A stretch of DNA of 64,000 nucleotides from Raineya sp. (lineage in GTDB: Bacteria; Bacteroidota; Bacteroidia; Cytophagales; Thermonemataceae). The position numbers and the translations under genes were made by a program. The DNA lies in the NCBI GenBank assembly GCA_025454915.1, contig JALONN010000013.1, positions 43,796-107,795 on the forward strand. The letters are read 5' to 3'. The stretch's first letter is position 1, and each line of letters begins with the position of its first letter. This document shows, one piece after another, positions 1 to 8,605 of this stretch. The notes beneath the pieces were generated by a model. The model had not been told where the DNA came from and made no database searches. It saw only the letters and a list, made by a program, of their open reading frames with translations.

Positions 1-564
1 CATACCATCACACCTTACCACCGATGGCTTCAATACTATGACCCTGCCACAGACGAAAATAGTCCGTTTTTTGGCAAAGAATATAATTACGATTTGTACT
101 CTGAAACCATTTATGGCTATTACATAGACCCCGCTTGGGACTATATGGGTTCTGAAACCTTGTATATCAAGATTTTATTTGCAGACTACGACGAAAATTT
201 TGCCATTATTGAATTTATCGGAGAATGGAATGATGCCATCGAAAATGACATTATGACTCTGAAAAACAATATTATCAACCCTATGATAGACCTAGGAATC
301 AATCAGTTTATATTACTTGGTGAAAATGTTTTTAATTTTCATGGTTCAGATGATTGTTATTATGAGGAATGGTTTGAGGATGTGGAAGAAGGCTGGGTAG
401 CTGCCTTACAGTTTCGTGATTTTATTTATACCGAATGGCAAAAATACGGGATTGATATGTATGTGAATTTTGGTGGAAACTTAGAAATTGCAGGCTGGCG
501 AACACTTTCGCCCCATCAGTTCTATGAACAAGTCAAGAAAATTGTACAGTATCGCCTGAACTAA
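1..564 (+). CDS. hypothetical protein, 5' end outside the window
   Basis: The reading frame is open from base 1 and ends at TAA 562-564, giving 187 visible residues, so the true start lies upstream of the window. A TTG at 94 is an internal leucine codon and not the start. The visible part is acidic and rich in aromatic residues, with no signal peptide, membrane segment or motif that I recognise. It ends in the residues QYRLN. Nothing adjacent suggests a function, and no family is assigned. Confidence 0.75.
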   Translation, partial: HTITPYHRWLQYYDPATDENSPFFGKEYNYDLYSETIYGYYIDPAWDYMGSETLYIKILFADYDENFAIIEFIGEWNDAIENDIMTLKNNIINPMIDLGINQFILLGENVFNFHGSDDCYYEEWFEDVEEGWVAALQFRDFIYTEWQKYGIDMYVNFGGNLEIAGWRTLSPHQFYEQVKKIVQYRLN

Positions 565-631
565 CACAATATTTTTTTGGTTTTTTCCGTTTTTTATTTA
601 TAATTTTAGGATAAATCAAAACTTTGTTCAA

Positions 632-796
632 ATGGAAACAGACAAGATTATTAAAATAGTAATTGCCGTTGTAATAGGCATTGGTTTGGCTTTTTTTTTA
701 GGAAAAATTCTTAAATTTTTATTTTGGCTTGTGCTAGCAGGTGTTGGAGCTTATTTAGCCTATGAAGTTTTATTCAATAAGAAACAAGTAAAATGA
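632..796 (+). CDS. small membrane protein (54 aa)
   Basis: A 54-residue ORF starts at ATG 632 and stops at TGA 794-796. Residues about 6-47 are almost entirely hydrophobic and glycine-rich, enough for one long or two short membrane helices. The tail is basic (NKKQVK). It is followed 9 bp later by a strong bidirectional terminator, which supports a real transcript ending here. The function is unknown; it resembles the many single-purpose small membrane proteins of Bacteroidota only in general character. Confidence 0.6.
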   Translation: METDKIIKIVIAVVIGIGLAFFLGKILKFLFWLVLAGVGAYLAYEVLFNKKQVK

Positions 797-805
797 CCAT
801 AATTG

Positions 806-834
806 AAAAGCCTTTGTATTCAAAGGCTTTTTTT
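806..834. terminator. bidirectional rho-independent terminator
   Basis: The arms AAAAGCCTTTG and CAAAGGCTTTT are separated by a 4-base loop, with a T-run on the plus side and an A-run on the other. It lies between convergent genes, the 54-residue membrane protein and the NTF2-like gene, and can serve both. Confidence 0.85.
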
Positions 835-837
835 ATT

Positions 838-1221
838 TTAGCTTATATCTGTGAGTGACAGTATTTTATTTTCTTTTGTGAATTTAAAAATTGATTTTCC
901 ATTGAGGTTTAGTTTATCTCCTTTTTTCAAACCATTTGGAAAATCCATAGCTAAAGTAGCCTCATAAAGCAATTCTATTTCTATGGTATCATTTACCATA
1001 TTCCATGATACAATGGTTTGTTTTCTCGTTTCAAAGTAACTTTTTGCTTGATTGGCTTGTTCTTTAAATGCCTCTATGCCTTCTAAACGCATATTGGAAA
1101 CTCCCCCAGAAATATTTTCAAAAATCACTGTTGAACCAAAATTTTCAATCATTTTTTCTACATCAAAATTATTATAGGCTTCTACATAATTTTGAATAAT
1201 TGTTTTCTGAATGTCCATCAT
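838..1221 (-). CDS. SnoaL/NTF2-like (DUF4440-type) protein
   Basis: This 127-residue protein has the pattern of the NTF2-like fold: an N-terminal helix with VEAYNNFDVEKMIENF, then FEGIEAFKEQ-like turn residues (RLEGIEAFKEQ), then alternating strands ending in FKFTKENKI. Members are small cone-shaped enzymes or binding proteins (SnoaL-like cyclases, delta-5 ketosteroid isomerase relatives), and the substrate cannot be inferred. Its ATG overlaps the TAA stop of the upstream lipoprotein gene by one base, so translational coupling is likely. A second ATG lies one codon downstream. Confidence 0.6.
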   Translation of the reverse strand: MMDIQKTIIQNYVEAYNNFDVEKMIENFGSTVIFENISGGVSNMRLEGIEAFKEQANQAKSYFETRKQTIVSWNMVNDTIEIELLYEATLAMDFPNGLKKGDKLNLNGKSIFKFTKENKILSLTDIS

Positions 1222-1670
1222 TACTTTTTTTGAATTGTTGCTTTTAAAATTGTATGTAACTGGATTATTTCTTCCCCATCATAATGCAGAAAGCTAAAAG
1301 AATCCTCTTTATCTCCCCATTGGATATTCAGGTTCGCTGAGGCATTCCCGTCATATTTGGAATCGCTGGAGAATTTATCAGCTTTTAATTTCATGAGTGT
1401 ATTACCTATTTCTTGTCTTTTTTCTGGAGTCAAAGTAATTGTCTGACTCTTATCTTTGGGTGTAGTTCCTCCACACAAGCCCTCTGATTTTGTATGTTTG
1501 AGTGTATTATCTTCTATTTCAAAAATTTCTGTAATACACATTTGGTCTGGAGGCAATGCAGGTGGATAAATAGAAAATTTCATTTTCTTGAAAGCCTGAT
1601 TTTCCTTTTTTTCAGAGTTACAAGCTATCATTATGAAGGTCAGAATCAGTAGAATAAAGTTTGATTTCAT
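1221..1670 (-). CDS. predicted lipoprotein
   Basis: This 149-residue protein has a lipoprotein signal peptide: a basic start (MKSN), a hydrophobic core, and a lipobox ending at Cys17 (MIAC). The mature part is a small hydrophilic domain with one Cys-Gly-Gly near residue 66 and the segment NIQWGDKEDSFSFLHYDG. No family was recognised. It sits in a four-gene minus-strand run (2409 down to 838) of small exported or membrane proteins, and is coupled to the next gene by a shared TAATG. Confidence 0.65.
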   Translation of the reverse strand: MKSNFILLILTFIMIACNSEKKENQAFKKMKFSIYPPALPPDQMCITEIFEIEDNTLKHTKSEGLCGGTTPKDKSQTITLTPEKRQEIGNTLMKLKADKFSSDSKYDGNASANLNIQWGDKEDSFSFLHYDGEEIIQLHTILKATIQKK

Positions 1671-1682
1671 AAGATTTTACTT

Positions 1683-1997
1683 TTATTTCCTAATTTTTGT
1701 GGTATCTCTTTCATTAATATAATAATATTTATCATTAATCTTTCTATTTATCAAGTGTATCACGTAATAAGATTGTGAATGTCTATAAATATATTCACCA
1801 TGAACATCTTTTCCTTTTTGGTATTCCATAAGAAATTCTGCCATCCCTAGTTCTTCTGTTTTCAAACTATCACCAATTTTGACACTCTCCCATTTATCTT
1901 TATCAAATTTTTTATACTTGAATAAAGGTACGACTAACTCGATGATTGAATATAAAGTGTATGCCATCACTACACCCCAAAATATTTTTTTATTCAT
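1683..1997 (-). CDS. small membrane-anchored hypothetical protein
   Basis: This 104-residue protein starts with a hydrophobic stretch (FWGVVMAYTLYSIIELVVPLF) that looks like a signal anchor, followed by a short hydrophilic domain. The segment KWESVKIGDSLKTEEL resembles the KIGxxxxEV motif in the neighbouring upstream protein, so the two may be distant relatives of the SmpA/BamE-like KIG fold (inference). The gene overlaps the upstream gene by 8 bp, which indicates an operon. Confidence 0.55.
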   Translation of the reverse strand: MNKKIFWGVVMAYTLYSIIELVVPLFKYKKFDKDKWESVKIGDSLKTEELGMAEFLMEYQKGKDVHGEYIYRHSQSYYVIHLINRKINDKYYYINERDTTKIRK

Positions 1998-2409
1998 AAT
2001 ACCACTGATAACGTTTCGCTATTAAAATTTGATTTTCATCATAACAAAAGTCGTAATCTATATAACCTCCAATTCTGCTATTATCATCATAACTATATGA
2101 AGTTGTTGTAAAAGGGCTATTTAAATCTACTCCATACCATTCTCCACACTTTGAATGAAAAAAATCCTCCCCTTTTATGATTTTTTCCACTTCAGATTTA
2201 TGTGTCCCAATCTTAATATTCATCCATTTTTTATGAGTAAATCTCTCATCATGATATCCTGTTGTTACAAATTCATCAGTTAAAAATAATAATTCTTTGA
2301 ATACTGGTGGCTCAAAAAAAGCTGTAATTCTTAAAGCCAAATGAAGCCCTACAATTGTAAGGAAAAATATTTTTAAGGTTTTAATGACTATTTTCTTAAT
2401 TTTCTGCAT
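1990..2409 (-). CDS. small membrane-anchored hypothetical protein
   Basis: This 139-residue protein has a basic N-terminus and one hydrophobic segment at about residues 12-30 (LKIFFLTIVGLHLALRI), then a soluble domain with KKWMNIKIGTHKSEVEKI. That motif is reminiscent of BamE/SmpA-type domains, where IGxxxxEVxxxLG is typical, but the similarity is too weak for assignment. It is the first gene of the 2409-838 minus-strand run. No function is assigned. Confidence 0.55.
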   Translation of the reverse strand: MQKIKKIVIKTLKIFFLTIVGLHLALRITAFFEPPVFKELLFLTDEFVTTGYHDERFTHKKWMNIKIGTHKSEVEKIIKGEDFFHSKCGEWYGVDLNSPFTTTSYSYDDNSRIGGYIDYDFCYDENQILIAKRYQWYYE

Positions 2410-2433
2410 TTGTTTTCATTTTTGAACCATAAA

Positions 2434-2461
2434 CCTTCCAAAAATATAATTCTCTGGAAGG
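2434..2461 (-). terminator. weak hairpin downstream of polA
   Basis: CCTTCC (2434-2439) pairs with GGAAGG (2456-2461) around a 16-base loop. On the minus strand it is followed by TTTATGG, a poor U-tract. It lies between the polA stop and the next minus-strand gene and may end the polA transcript. Confidence 0.35.
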
Positions 2462-2497
2462 CTACAATTTATAATTCGTCATTCATCACTGATTATT

Positions 2498-5317
2498 TTA
2501 ATGAGCTTCCAGCCAATTATGCCCAATACCTACTTCTACTTCCATGCGTACAGGTAAAGCAATGGCATTTTTCATGAGTTTAATCACATTTTCTTTTACA
2601 ATATCAATTTCTGATTTGTGTACCTCAAATACTAATTCGTCATGAACTTGCAATATCATTTTGGATTTGAGTTTTTTCTCTTTGAAAAACTGATGGATAT
2701 TGACCATTGCCAGTTTAATCATATCGGCAGCAGAACCCTGAATAGGCATATTTACGGCGTTTCGTTCGGCTTGTCCTGCCACTACTTTATTGCTTTCGTT
2801 AATACTGTACAGATGTCTTCTGCGTCCCAGAATGGTTTCAGCATATTCGAGTTCACGAGCTTTCTGAATCATAGAATCTTTAAACTTCTTGATTGCCGAA
2901 AACTCCTGATAATACGTTTCTACGAGTTTTGTTGCCTCCGAAACCGAAATTTTGAGTTGACTCGACAAATTAAAGCCTGTACTGCCATACAAAATTGCAA
3001 AATTGGCAGTTTTGGCATTTCTACGCATATCAGAAGTTACATCTTCTAATGCCACTTTATAAATTTTGGCAGCCGTAGCAGCATGGATATCCAAACCTTT
3101 TTCAAATGCTTCTAAAAGTGTTTCATCCTGACTGAATGCAGCCATCAGACGCAACTCAATTTGAGAGTAGTCAGCCGAAAGAATTAAAAACTCATCACTC
3201 GAAGGGATAAATGCCTTCCTGATTTCTCTTCCTTTAGCCGTTTTGATAGGAATATTCTGCAAATTCGGGTTTGTAGAACTCAATCTGCCTGTGGAGGTTA
3301 CAGCCTGATTGAAAGATGTATGTATTTTTCCATCAATGGTACTTACAAGCTCAGGCAAAGCATCAATATAGGTAGATTTTAGTTTCTGTAACTCTCTGAT
3401 TTCCAAAATATCAGCAGCAATAGGATGTTCTTCAGCTAATTTGCTTAAAATCTCCTCGCCTGTGGCATACTGCCCTGTTTTGGTTTTTTTGGCATTTTTT
3501 ACCAACTGCATTTCATCAAAAAGCACTTCGCCAAGCTGTTTAGGCGAAGCAATATTGAATTTTCTGCCTGCCTGCGAATAAATTTTTTCTTCTAAAACCA
3601 AAATTTCTTTTTCAAGCAATTCAGAAGATTCTTTTAAGGCTTTGGTATCAAGTTTTACACCATTGCGTTCGATAGTTGAAAGTACCTCAACAAGAGGCGT
3701 TTCTACTTCGTAGAATAGTTTTTCTACATGAATTTTCTGTAATTCTGGAGCTAATTTTTCTTTAAGTTGGAAGGTAATATCGGCATCTTCGGCAGCGTAT
3801 TCTGCTATCTTCTGCACCTCAATATCTCTCATATTCCCCTGATTGACACCTTTTTTACCTATCAAGGTTTCAATGCTTACAGGCTGATACTTTAAATATT
3901 TTTCTGCTAGATAATCCATACCATGTTTGCTTTCTGCTTCAATTAAGTAGCTTGCAAGCATGGTATCAAACAATTTACCTTTTACCTCAATTCCATAATT
4001 AGCAAGAATAGAAATATCGTATTTCAGGTTTTGTCCAATTTTTTCAATTTGGTCGTTTTCAAAAACACTTCTAAACTCTTCTACAATCTTTTGAGCCTCA
4101 GCTTTTTCAGCAGGAATAGGTACATAATAGGCTTCATGGGCGATGTAAGCAAATGACATCCCTACCAATTCGGCTTTCAGGGTATCCAAAGAAGTCGTTT
4201 CTGTATCAAAACAAAAAGATTTCTGAATGGAAAGCAACTGAATTAAATGTTTTCTATCTTCTTCTTTGTCAATGATATGATACTGATGAACAGTATCAGC
4301 AATTGTCTGAAAACGCTTTTCTCCCTCTTCAAAAAATTCGTCCGTTTCAGGTTCTTCTTCTTGAGCAGGTGTATTGCTACTAAATAAGTCTAATTGCAAT
4401 TGAGATTGCTTTTTGGCTGTTTTTTGAGCTTGTTTTTCTTCTTCACTTAAACCTATCATTTTGGTTTTAAGAGTTTTAAACTCCAGCTCATCTAAAATTT
4501 TAGAAAGCTCTGATTTATTATATTCTGAAATTTTAAAATCCTCAACATTGTACTCAATGGGTACTTGTAAATGTATGGTTGCCAGTTGTTTAGAAAGAAT
4601 TGCCTTATCACCATGATTTTTAACTGTTTCAGCCATTTTGCCTTTCAGTTTATCGGCATTGGCTATCAGATTTTCTACGGAATCGTATTCCTCAAGTAAT
4701 TTTTGAGCTGTTTTTTCTCCCACTCCAGGAAGCCCTGGTATATTGTCAGAAGCATCTCCTTGAAGCCCCAACATATCAATTACCTGCTCTATTTTCTTGA
4801 TACCAAACTTATCAAGGGCTTTTTGTACGTCCCATACTTCATTGGGTGCAAATTTGGTAGCAGGTCTGAAAATAAAGATTTTGTTGTTTTCTAAAAGCTG
4901 ACAATAATCTTTATCAGGAGTCATCATGTACACCTGAAAGTCTTCACGAGCCACTTGTTTAGCTATTGTTCCAATAATATCATCTGCCTCATAGCCTGCA
5001 AGCGTCAAAGTGGGGATGTTCATAGCATCCAAAATCTTTTTGATATAGGGTACTGCGATAGTTATTCCTTCGGGCTGGGCTTCTCTGTGGGCTTTATATT
5101 CTTCAAATTGTTCGTGTCTGAAAGTAGGCTCAGAGGTATCAAAAGCTACAGCCAAGTGTGTGGGCTTCTCTTTCTTGATTACCTCAAGCATGGTATTGAT
5201 AAATCCAAAAATTGCCCCTGTATCCATTCCTGTACTTGTTCTGCGTGGAGCATTGATAAAAGCATAATAAGCTCTGTAAACAAGAGCCATCGCATCCAAA
5301 AGAAAGAGTTTTTCCAT
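2498..5317 (-). CDS. polA: DNA polymerase I
   Basis: This 939-residue protein has the complete three-domain PolA layout. The N-terminal 5' nuclease starts with LLDAMALVYRAYYAF and has the aspartates AGYEADDIIG and TPDKDYCQL plus the helix-hairpin GLPGVGEKTA. The 3'-5' exonuclease is intact, with FDTET near residue 370, NLKYD, and YAAEDAD, so proofreading should be active, unlike in Taq-type enzymes. The polymerase palm carries LSADYSQIELRL and QVHDELVFEV, and the fingers carry RRNAKTANFAILYG. It repairs DNA and processes Okazaki fragments in the cytoplasm. The length matches Bacteroidota orthologues. Confidence 0.97.
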   Translation of the reverse strand: MEKLFLLDAMALVYRAYYAFINAPRRTSTGMDTGAIFGFINTMLEVIKKEKPTHLAVAFDTSEPTFRHEQFEEYKAHREAQPEGITIAVPYIKKILDAMNIPTLTLAGYEADDIIGTIAKQVAREDFQVYMMTPDKDYCQLLENNKIFIFRPATKFAPNEVWDVQKALDKFGIKKIEQVIDMLGLQGDASDNIPGLPGVGEKTAQKLLEEYDSVENLIANADKLKGKMAETVKNHGDKAILSKQLATIHLQVPIEYNVEDFKISEYNKSELSKILDELEFKTLKTKMIGLSEEEKQAQKTAKKQSQLQLDLFSSNTPAQEEEPETDEFFEEGEKRFQTIADTVHQYHIIDKEEDRKHLIQLLSIQKSFCFDTETTSLDTLKAELVGMSFAYIAHEAYYVPIPAEKAEAQKIVEEFRSVFENDQIEKIGQNLKYDISILANYGIEVKGKLFDTMLASYLIEAESKHGMDYLAEKYLKYQPVSIETLIGKKGVNQGNMRDIEVQKIAEYAAEDADITFQLKEKLAPELQKIHVEKLFYEVETPLVEVLSTIERNGVKLDTKALKESSELLEKEILVLEEKIYSQAGRKFNIASPKQLGEVLFDEMQLVKNAKKTKTGQYATGEEILSKLAEEHPIAADILEIRELQKLKSTYIDALPELVSTIDGKIHTSFNQAVTSTGRLSSTNPNLQNIPIKTAKGREIRKAFIPSSDEFLILSADYSQIELRLMAAFSQDETLLEAFEKGLDIHAATAAKIYKVALEDVTSDMRRNAKTANFAILYGSTGFNLSSQLKISVSEATKLVETYYQEFSAIKKFKDSMIQKARELEYAETILGRRRHLYSINESNKVVAGQAERNAVNMPIQGSAADMIKLAMVNIHQFFKEKKLKSKMILQVHDELVFEVHKSEIDIVKENVIKLMKNAIALPVRMEVEVGIGHNWLEAH

Positions 5318-5420
5318 AAAAATAAGCCAATGATAAATTATAAGTAGTAATTTATGAGATTTAAGAGTAGTATAAAGTTTTTTCTTGTGTCTAATATCTT
5401 ATTTCTTAATATCTCAACAT

Positions 5421-6761
5421 CTATTTTGTCTTTCGTTCCTTAAAAATAACACCATACTCCTCCAATTCTTTGAGGACTGGCTCATACATTTCAGCATCAA
5501 TAGGCATCAATACCCCTCTCGATTTTATTTCACCTGCTAAAATCAGTTTACAGGCAATGCCCAAAGGCAATCCGACTGTTTTAGCCATAGCCGTATGGAT
5601 ATTGTCTTCTCCAATAACTACCAGTTCCGAAATAATTTCGTTTTCATCTCCTGCCTGCTCAAAATTGATGATGTGTTGCATCACAATCATGTCTTTATCT
5701 TCAGGGGCAAGAACCCATTTTTGTTCTAAAATATGCTGTAAAATTTGGGCTGGAGTTGCTTCTGCCTTGGGATAATTAATATTTTTATCTGTAAAAAGCT
5801 CAAGCCAAGTCATTTGGCTCAGAATGGTTGTTTTCTTTTCCTGAGCAATACCCAAATAATTTATAAAAGTATTTTCGAGGGTATCGTTTGTATTTTCGGG
5901 TAAAAATGTCTTTAAAAACTGCTGATAAGTAAGGTTTTGAGTAGGCATAATGGTCACATTATCTGTCATACCCATTTGCACAAAACAATCCCAAGCTTTA
6001 CAATAGTTTTGTTTACGAAGTGTACCACGTAAAAGCGTATGAATGTTTTCCAAACCATACACACTCTGATAACCCAAAGAATCACGATTGGCATACCCTT
6101 CAAATACACCATAACCCTCCACCTCAAAATGCTCAATACGTCTAAAAAGTTGATGGTAAGGAATATATTTGATTTGTTTGTTTTCTAAATACTTGGCTAC
6201 TCCCTGCCCTGCTAAAACTACGTTCTGAGGATTCCAAGTAAACTTATAATGCCAAGGATTATTATCCGATTCAGGGGCAATAAGTCCACCTGTAAACGAT
6301 TTGAAAGACTTCACAACTGCTCCTTCTGCTCTGATATGGTCTAAAATTTTCATAGCAGAAAGGTGATCAATGCCTGGGTCAAGCCCGATTTCGTTTAGGA
6401 AAATCAAATCTTTTTTCTTCACTTCAGCATCCAGTTCCTGCATTTCTTTGGAAATATAAGAGGCTGTCAGCATATTTTTACCTAATTCCAAACAATAACG
6501 AGCCACATGAATATGCAAAGCTGGTGGAATAAGGGAAATGACAATATCATGCTCTCCAATGAGTTTTTTAGCCTTATCTGCTTCAAAAACATCAAAATCG
6601 TAGGCTGTAAGATGTGGATAGGATTGTATTTTCTGTAATACCAGTTCTTTTTGTGCATCGGCAACACTCACCTGCCAAGCATGCTTGGGTGCATTTTCTG
6701 CAAGATAACGAATCAGAGAAGAAGCTGAACGTCCAGCTCCTAAAACCAATATTTTTTTCAC
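5421..6761 (-). CDS. saccharopine dehydrogenase-like oxidoreductase
   Basis: This 446-residue protein opens with a Rossmann dinucleotide motif, LGAGRSASSLIRYLAE, as in the saccharopine dehydrogenase NADP-binding domain. It continues with the family's C-terminal domain (NEIGLDPGIDHLSAMK, FTGGLIAPESDNNPWHYKFTWNP). Family members oxidise saccharopine to glutamate and aminoadipate semialdehyde in lysine catabolism (Lys9 type). The motif GLDPGIDH is typical of this Lys9-like branch. It stands between polA and a SIMPL-like gene with 17 bp to the latter; the pathway role is inferred from family only. Confidence 0.85.
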   Translation of the reverse strand: MKKILVLGAGRSASSLIRYLAENAPKHAWQVSVADAQKELVLQKIQSYPHLTAYDFDVFEADKAKKLIGEHDIVISLIPPALHIHVARYCLELGKNMLTASYISKEMQELDAEVKKKDLIFLNEIGLDPGIDHLSAMKILDHIRAEGAVVKSFKSFTGGLIAPESDNNPWHYKFTWNPQNVVLAGQGVAKYLENKQIKYIPYHQLFRRIEHFEVEGYGVFEGYANRDSLGYQSVYGLENIHTLLRGTLRKQNYCKAWDCFVQMGMTDNVTIMPTQNLTYQQFLKTFLPENTNDTLENTFINYLGIAQEKKTTILSQMTWLELFTDKNINYPKAEATPAQILQHILEQKWVLAPEDKDMIVMQHIINFEQAGDENEIISELVVIGEDNIHTAMAKTVGLPLGIACKLILAGEIKSRGVLMPIDAEMYEPVLKELEEYGVIFKERKTK

Positions 6762-6778
6762 AGGATATATCTTTTATG

Positions 6779-7480
6779 TTATTTAATGTTCTCTACTTGG
6801 AAACGAACCAGAAATGTTTTTTTAATTGTTATTTCTCGACTGCCATAATTTCTTACTTTTTGTCGTCTTGATGAAAGTTGCGGATATACAACCCAACTTC
6901 CCTCTCCTGATGAATCAGAAACATCTGAAACATCTTTAATTTGCATAATTTCTATAATTTTTTGATTAGATGCTTGACCTATTAGATTAGCTTTTTTAAA
7001 AGCTGTTTTTATAAGATTCTCCACAAGCTTTTTCTCGTATAATTCATATTGTGAGGTTTTTTTATTTGTAACTTCACCTCTAATTGGCATTTTCCCTAAA
7101 TCTTCTTCAAATTTTAAGAATTCTTTAAAGTTTTTACAAGAAATAACATAGGTATATAGCTCTTTATTCATTGCTCCTGATGCAAGAGCCACTTTAAATT
7201 CCTCTTTTTTAAAAGAAAACTTATATTTTTTTATAAGCTTCTCTAAATCTTCGTAAACTGCTTTTTCGTTAATTTCTGCATCTTTCTTACTTTTTCCTCC
7301 AACTATATCATCATAGTCATCATCAAGATTGTTTGGGAAAATAAAACATGAAAATTCTATTTCATCGGGTTCTATTAAAATTTCATCCTGAACATACACC
7401 TCAATAAATTTCTCTGTATTTTGGGCTTTTGAAGTAATTCCTAAAATACTAATGACACAAATTATAAAAACTCTAAGCAT
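6779..7480 (-). CDS. SIMPL (DUF541)-like secreted protein
   Basis: This 233-residue protein has a signal peptide ending in SKAQ. It then shows the SIMPL-domain pattern: an opening strand FIEVYVQDEILIEPDEIEFSC, a middle helix (YEDLEKLIKKYKF), and the late helix KTAFKKANLIGQASNQKI followed by a strand. In related proteins this domain occurs in periplasmic or envelope proteins of unclear biochemical role. It lies 17 bp from the saccharopine dehydrogenase-like gene and may be co-transcribed with it. Confidence 0.6.
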   Translation of the reverse strand: MLRVFIICVISILGITSKAQNTEKFIEVYVQDEILIEPDEIEFSCFIFPNNLDDDYDDIVGGKSKKDAEINEKAVYEDLEKLIKKYKFSFKKEEFKVALASGAMNKELYTYVISCKNFKEFLKFEEDLGKMPIRGEVTNKKTSQYELYEKKLVENLIKTAFKKANLIGQASNQKIIEIMQIKDVSDVSDSSGEGSWVVYPQLSSRRQKVRNYGSREITIKKTFLVRFQVENIK

Positions 7481-7502
7481 AAAATACTTGTATTAAAAAC
7501 TC

Positions 7503-7538
7503 AATACCTCTTACTTTTAAGGTAAGAGGTATTTTTTT
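7503..7538 (-). terminator. terminator after the PfkB kinase gene
   Basis: AATACCTCTTAC (7503-7514) and GTAAGAGGTATT (7522-7533) form a perfect 12-bp stem with a 7-base loop, placed a few bases after the stop of the kinase gene. The minus-strand tail is GAGTTTTTAA and the plus-strand side has seven Ts. Confidence 0.75.
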
Positions 7539-7539
7539 G

Positions 7540-8463
7540 TTAGCCAATTGTTATTTCAAACTGAACCAAATCAATAAATTCTTTGATTCTGTCTTCTACT
7601 TCGTAAGGGCGTAGATTTTGAAGGCGTTCTGTACCAAATTTCTCCACACAAAGCGAAGCCAAAGCAGAGCCATAAATGATAGCGTTTTTCATGTTCTCAA
7701 AAGATATATCGCCTGTTTTTGCCAAATAACCAATAAAACCACCCGCAAAAGTATCACCAGCACCTGTAGGGTCGAAAACATCTTCTAAAGGCAATGCAGG
7801 AGCAAAAAACACCTGTGTTTTATTGAAAAGCAAAGCACCATGTTCACCTTTCTTGATAATCAAGACTTTAGGACCCATTTCTAAGATTTTGCGAGCAGCT
7901 TTTACAAGCGAATACTCTTTAGAAAGCTGACGAGCCTCTTCGTCGTTGATAGAAAGTACATCTACCAATTTCAAAGTTTTCATCAATTCGTCCCAAGCAA
8001 TATCCATCCAGAAATTCATGGTATCCATCAAAATCAATTTGGGACGTTTTTTCATTCTTTCTACCACTGTTCTTTGGATGGTAGGTGTCAGGTTACCCAA
8101 CATCAAAAATTCTGTATCTTGGTAGCTTTCAGGGATAATAGGGTCAAAATCAGCGAGTACATTGAGTTCTGTGGCAAGTGTATCACGGCTGTTCATATCG
8201 TTGTGGTACTTTCCAGCCCAGAAGAAAGATTTTTCACCTTGCTTAATTTGTAGTCCTTCTGTATTTACACCATGATTTTTCAGCATATCAATGCTTTCCT
8301 GAGGGAAATCGTCGCCTACTACACCTACCAAATTTACTTTTTTTGTCAAATACGACGCTGCCAATGAAGCATAAGTAGCTGCTCCGCCTATAATTTTATC
8401 AGTTTTTCCAAAGGGTGTTTCAATAGCATCAAAAGCTACTGTACCAATAATTGTTAAACTCAT
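7540..8463 (-). CDS. PfkB-family sugar or nucleoside kinase
   Basis: This 307-residue protein is a ribokinase-fold kinase. The N-terminal PfkB signature is GGAATYASLAASYL, and the C-terminal signature DPTGAGDTFAGGFIGYLA contains the catalytic Asp of GAGD. It transfers phosphate from ATP to a sugar, nucleoside or similar alcohol in the cytoplasm; the family cannot be narrowed from sequence alone. The gene is divergent from the EF-hand gene and ends at its own terminator. Confidence 0.88.
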   Translation of the reverse strand: MSLTIIGTVAFDAIETPFGKTDKIIGGAATYASLAASYLTKKVNLVGVVGDDFPQESIDMLKNHGVNTEGLQIKQGEKSFFWAGKYHNDMNSRDTLATELNVLADFDPIIPESYQDTEFLMLGNLTPTIQRTVVERMKKRPKLILMDTMNFWMDIAWDELMKTLKLVDVLSINDEEARQLSKEYSLVKAARKILEMGPKVLIIKKGEHGALLFNKTQVFFAPALPLEDVFDPTGAGDTFAGGFIGYLAKTGDISFENMKNAIIYGSALASLCVEKFGTERLQNLRPYEVEDRIKEFIDLVQFEITIG

Positions 8464-8559
8464 TGTTTGTATGTTTTTAGATGAATCAATTCAATTTTGC
8501 AAACATACACAAATTATGTATTTTTTTGCTAAAAATCTGTATTTTTTGATATTTTGGCT

Positions 8560-8567
8560 TATATTTG
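8560..8567 (+). promoter_or_regulatory. possible Bacteroidota -7 box for the EF-hand gene
   Basis: TATATTTG matches the TAnnTTTG consensus of the Bacteroidota primary sigma factor. It lies 38 bp before ATG 8606. No good -33 TTTG was found at the usual spacing, so this is tentative. Its position supports starting the gene at 8606 and not at 8471. Confidence 0.35.
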
Positions 8568-8605
8568 AGGTGTTTATCTTTCTTTCACTTAAACACTCTA
8601 AAATT

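Noticed and set aside
94..564. TTG at 94 as the start of the first gene
   Set aside because: The same frame is open from base 1, so the gene is simply cut by the window edge.
2642..5347. Several plus-strand ORFs opposite polA
   Set aside because: They are antisense frames of polA, rich in Phe, Cys and Ser as expected for shadows, and have no recognised motif.
8471..8605. Upstream start of the EF-hand gene
   Set aside because: The added 45 residues are hydrophobic and unlike the family, and a promoter-like box lies inside them.
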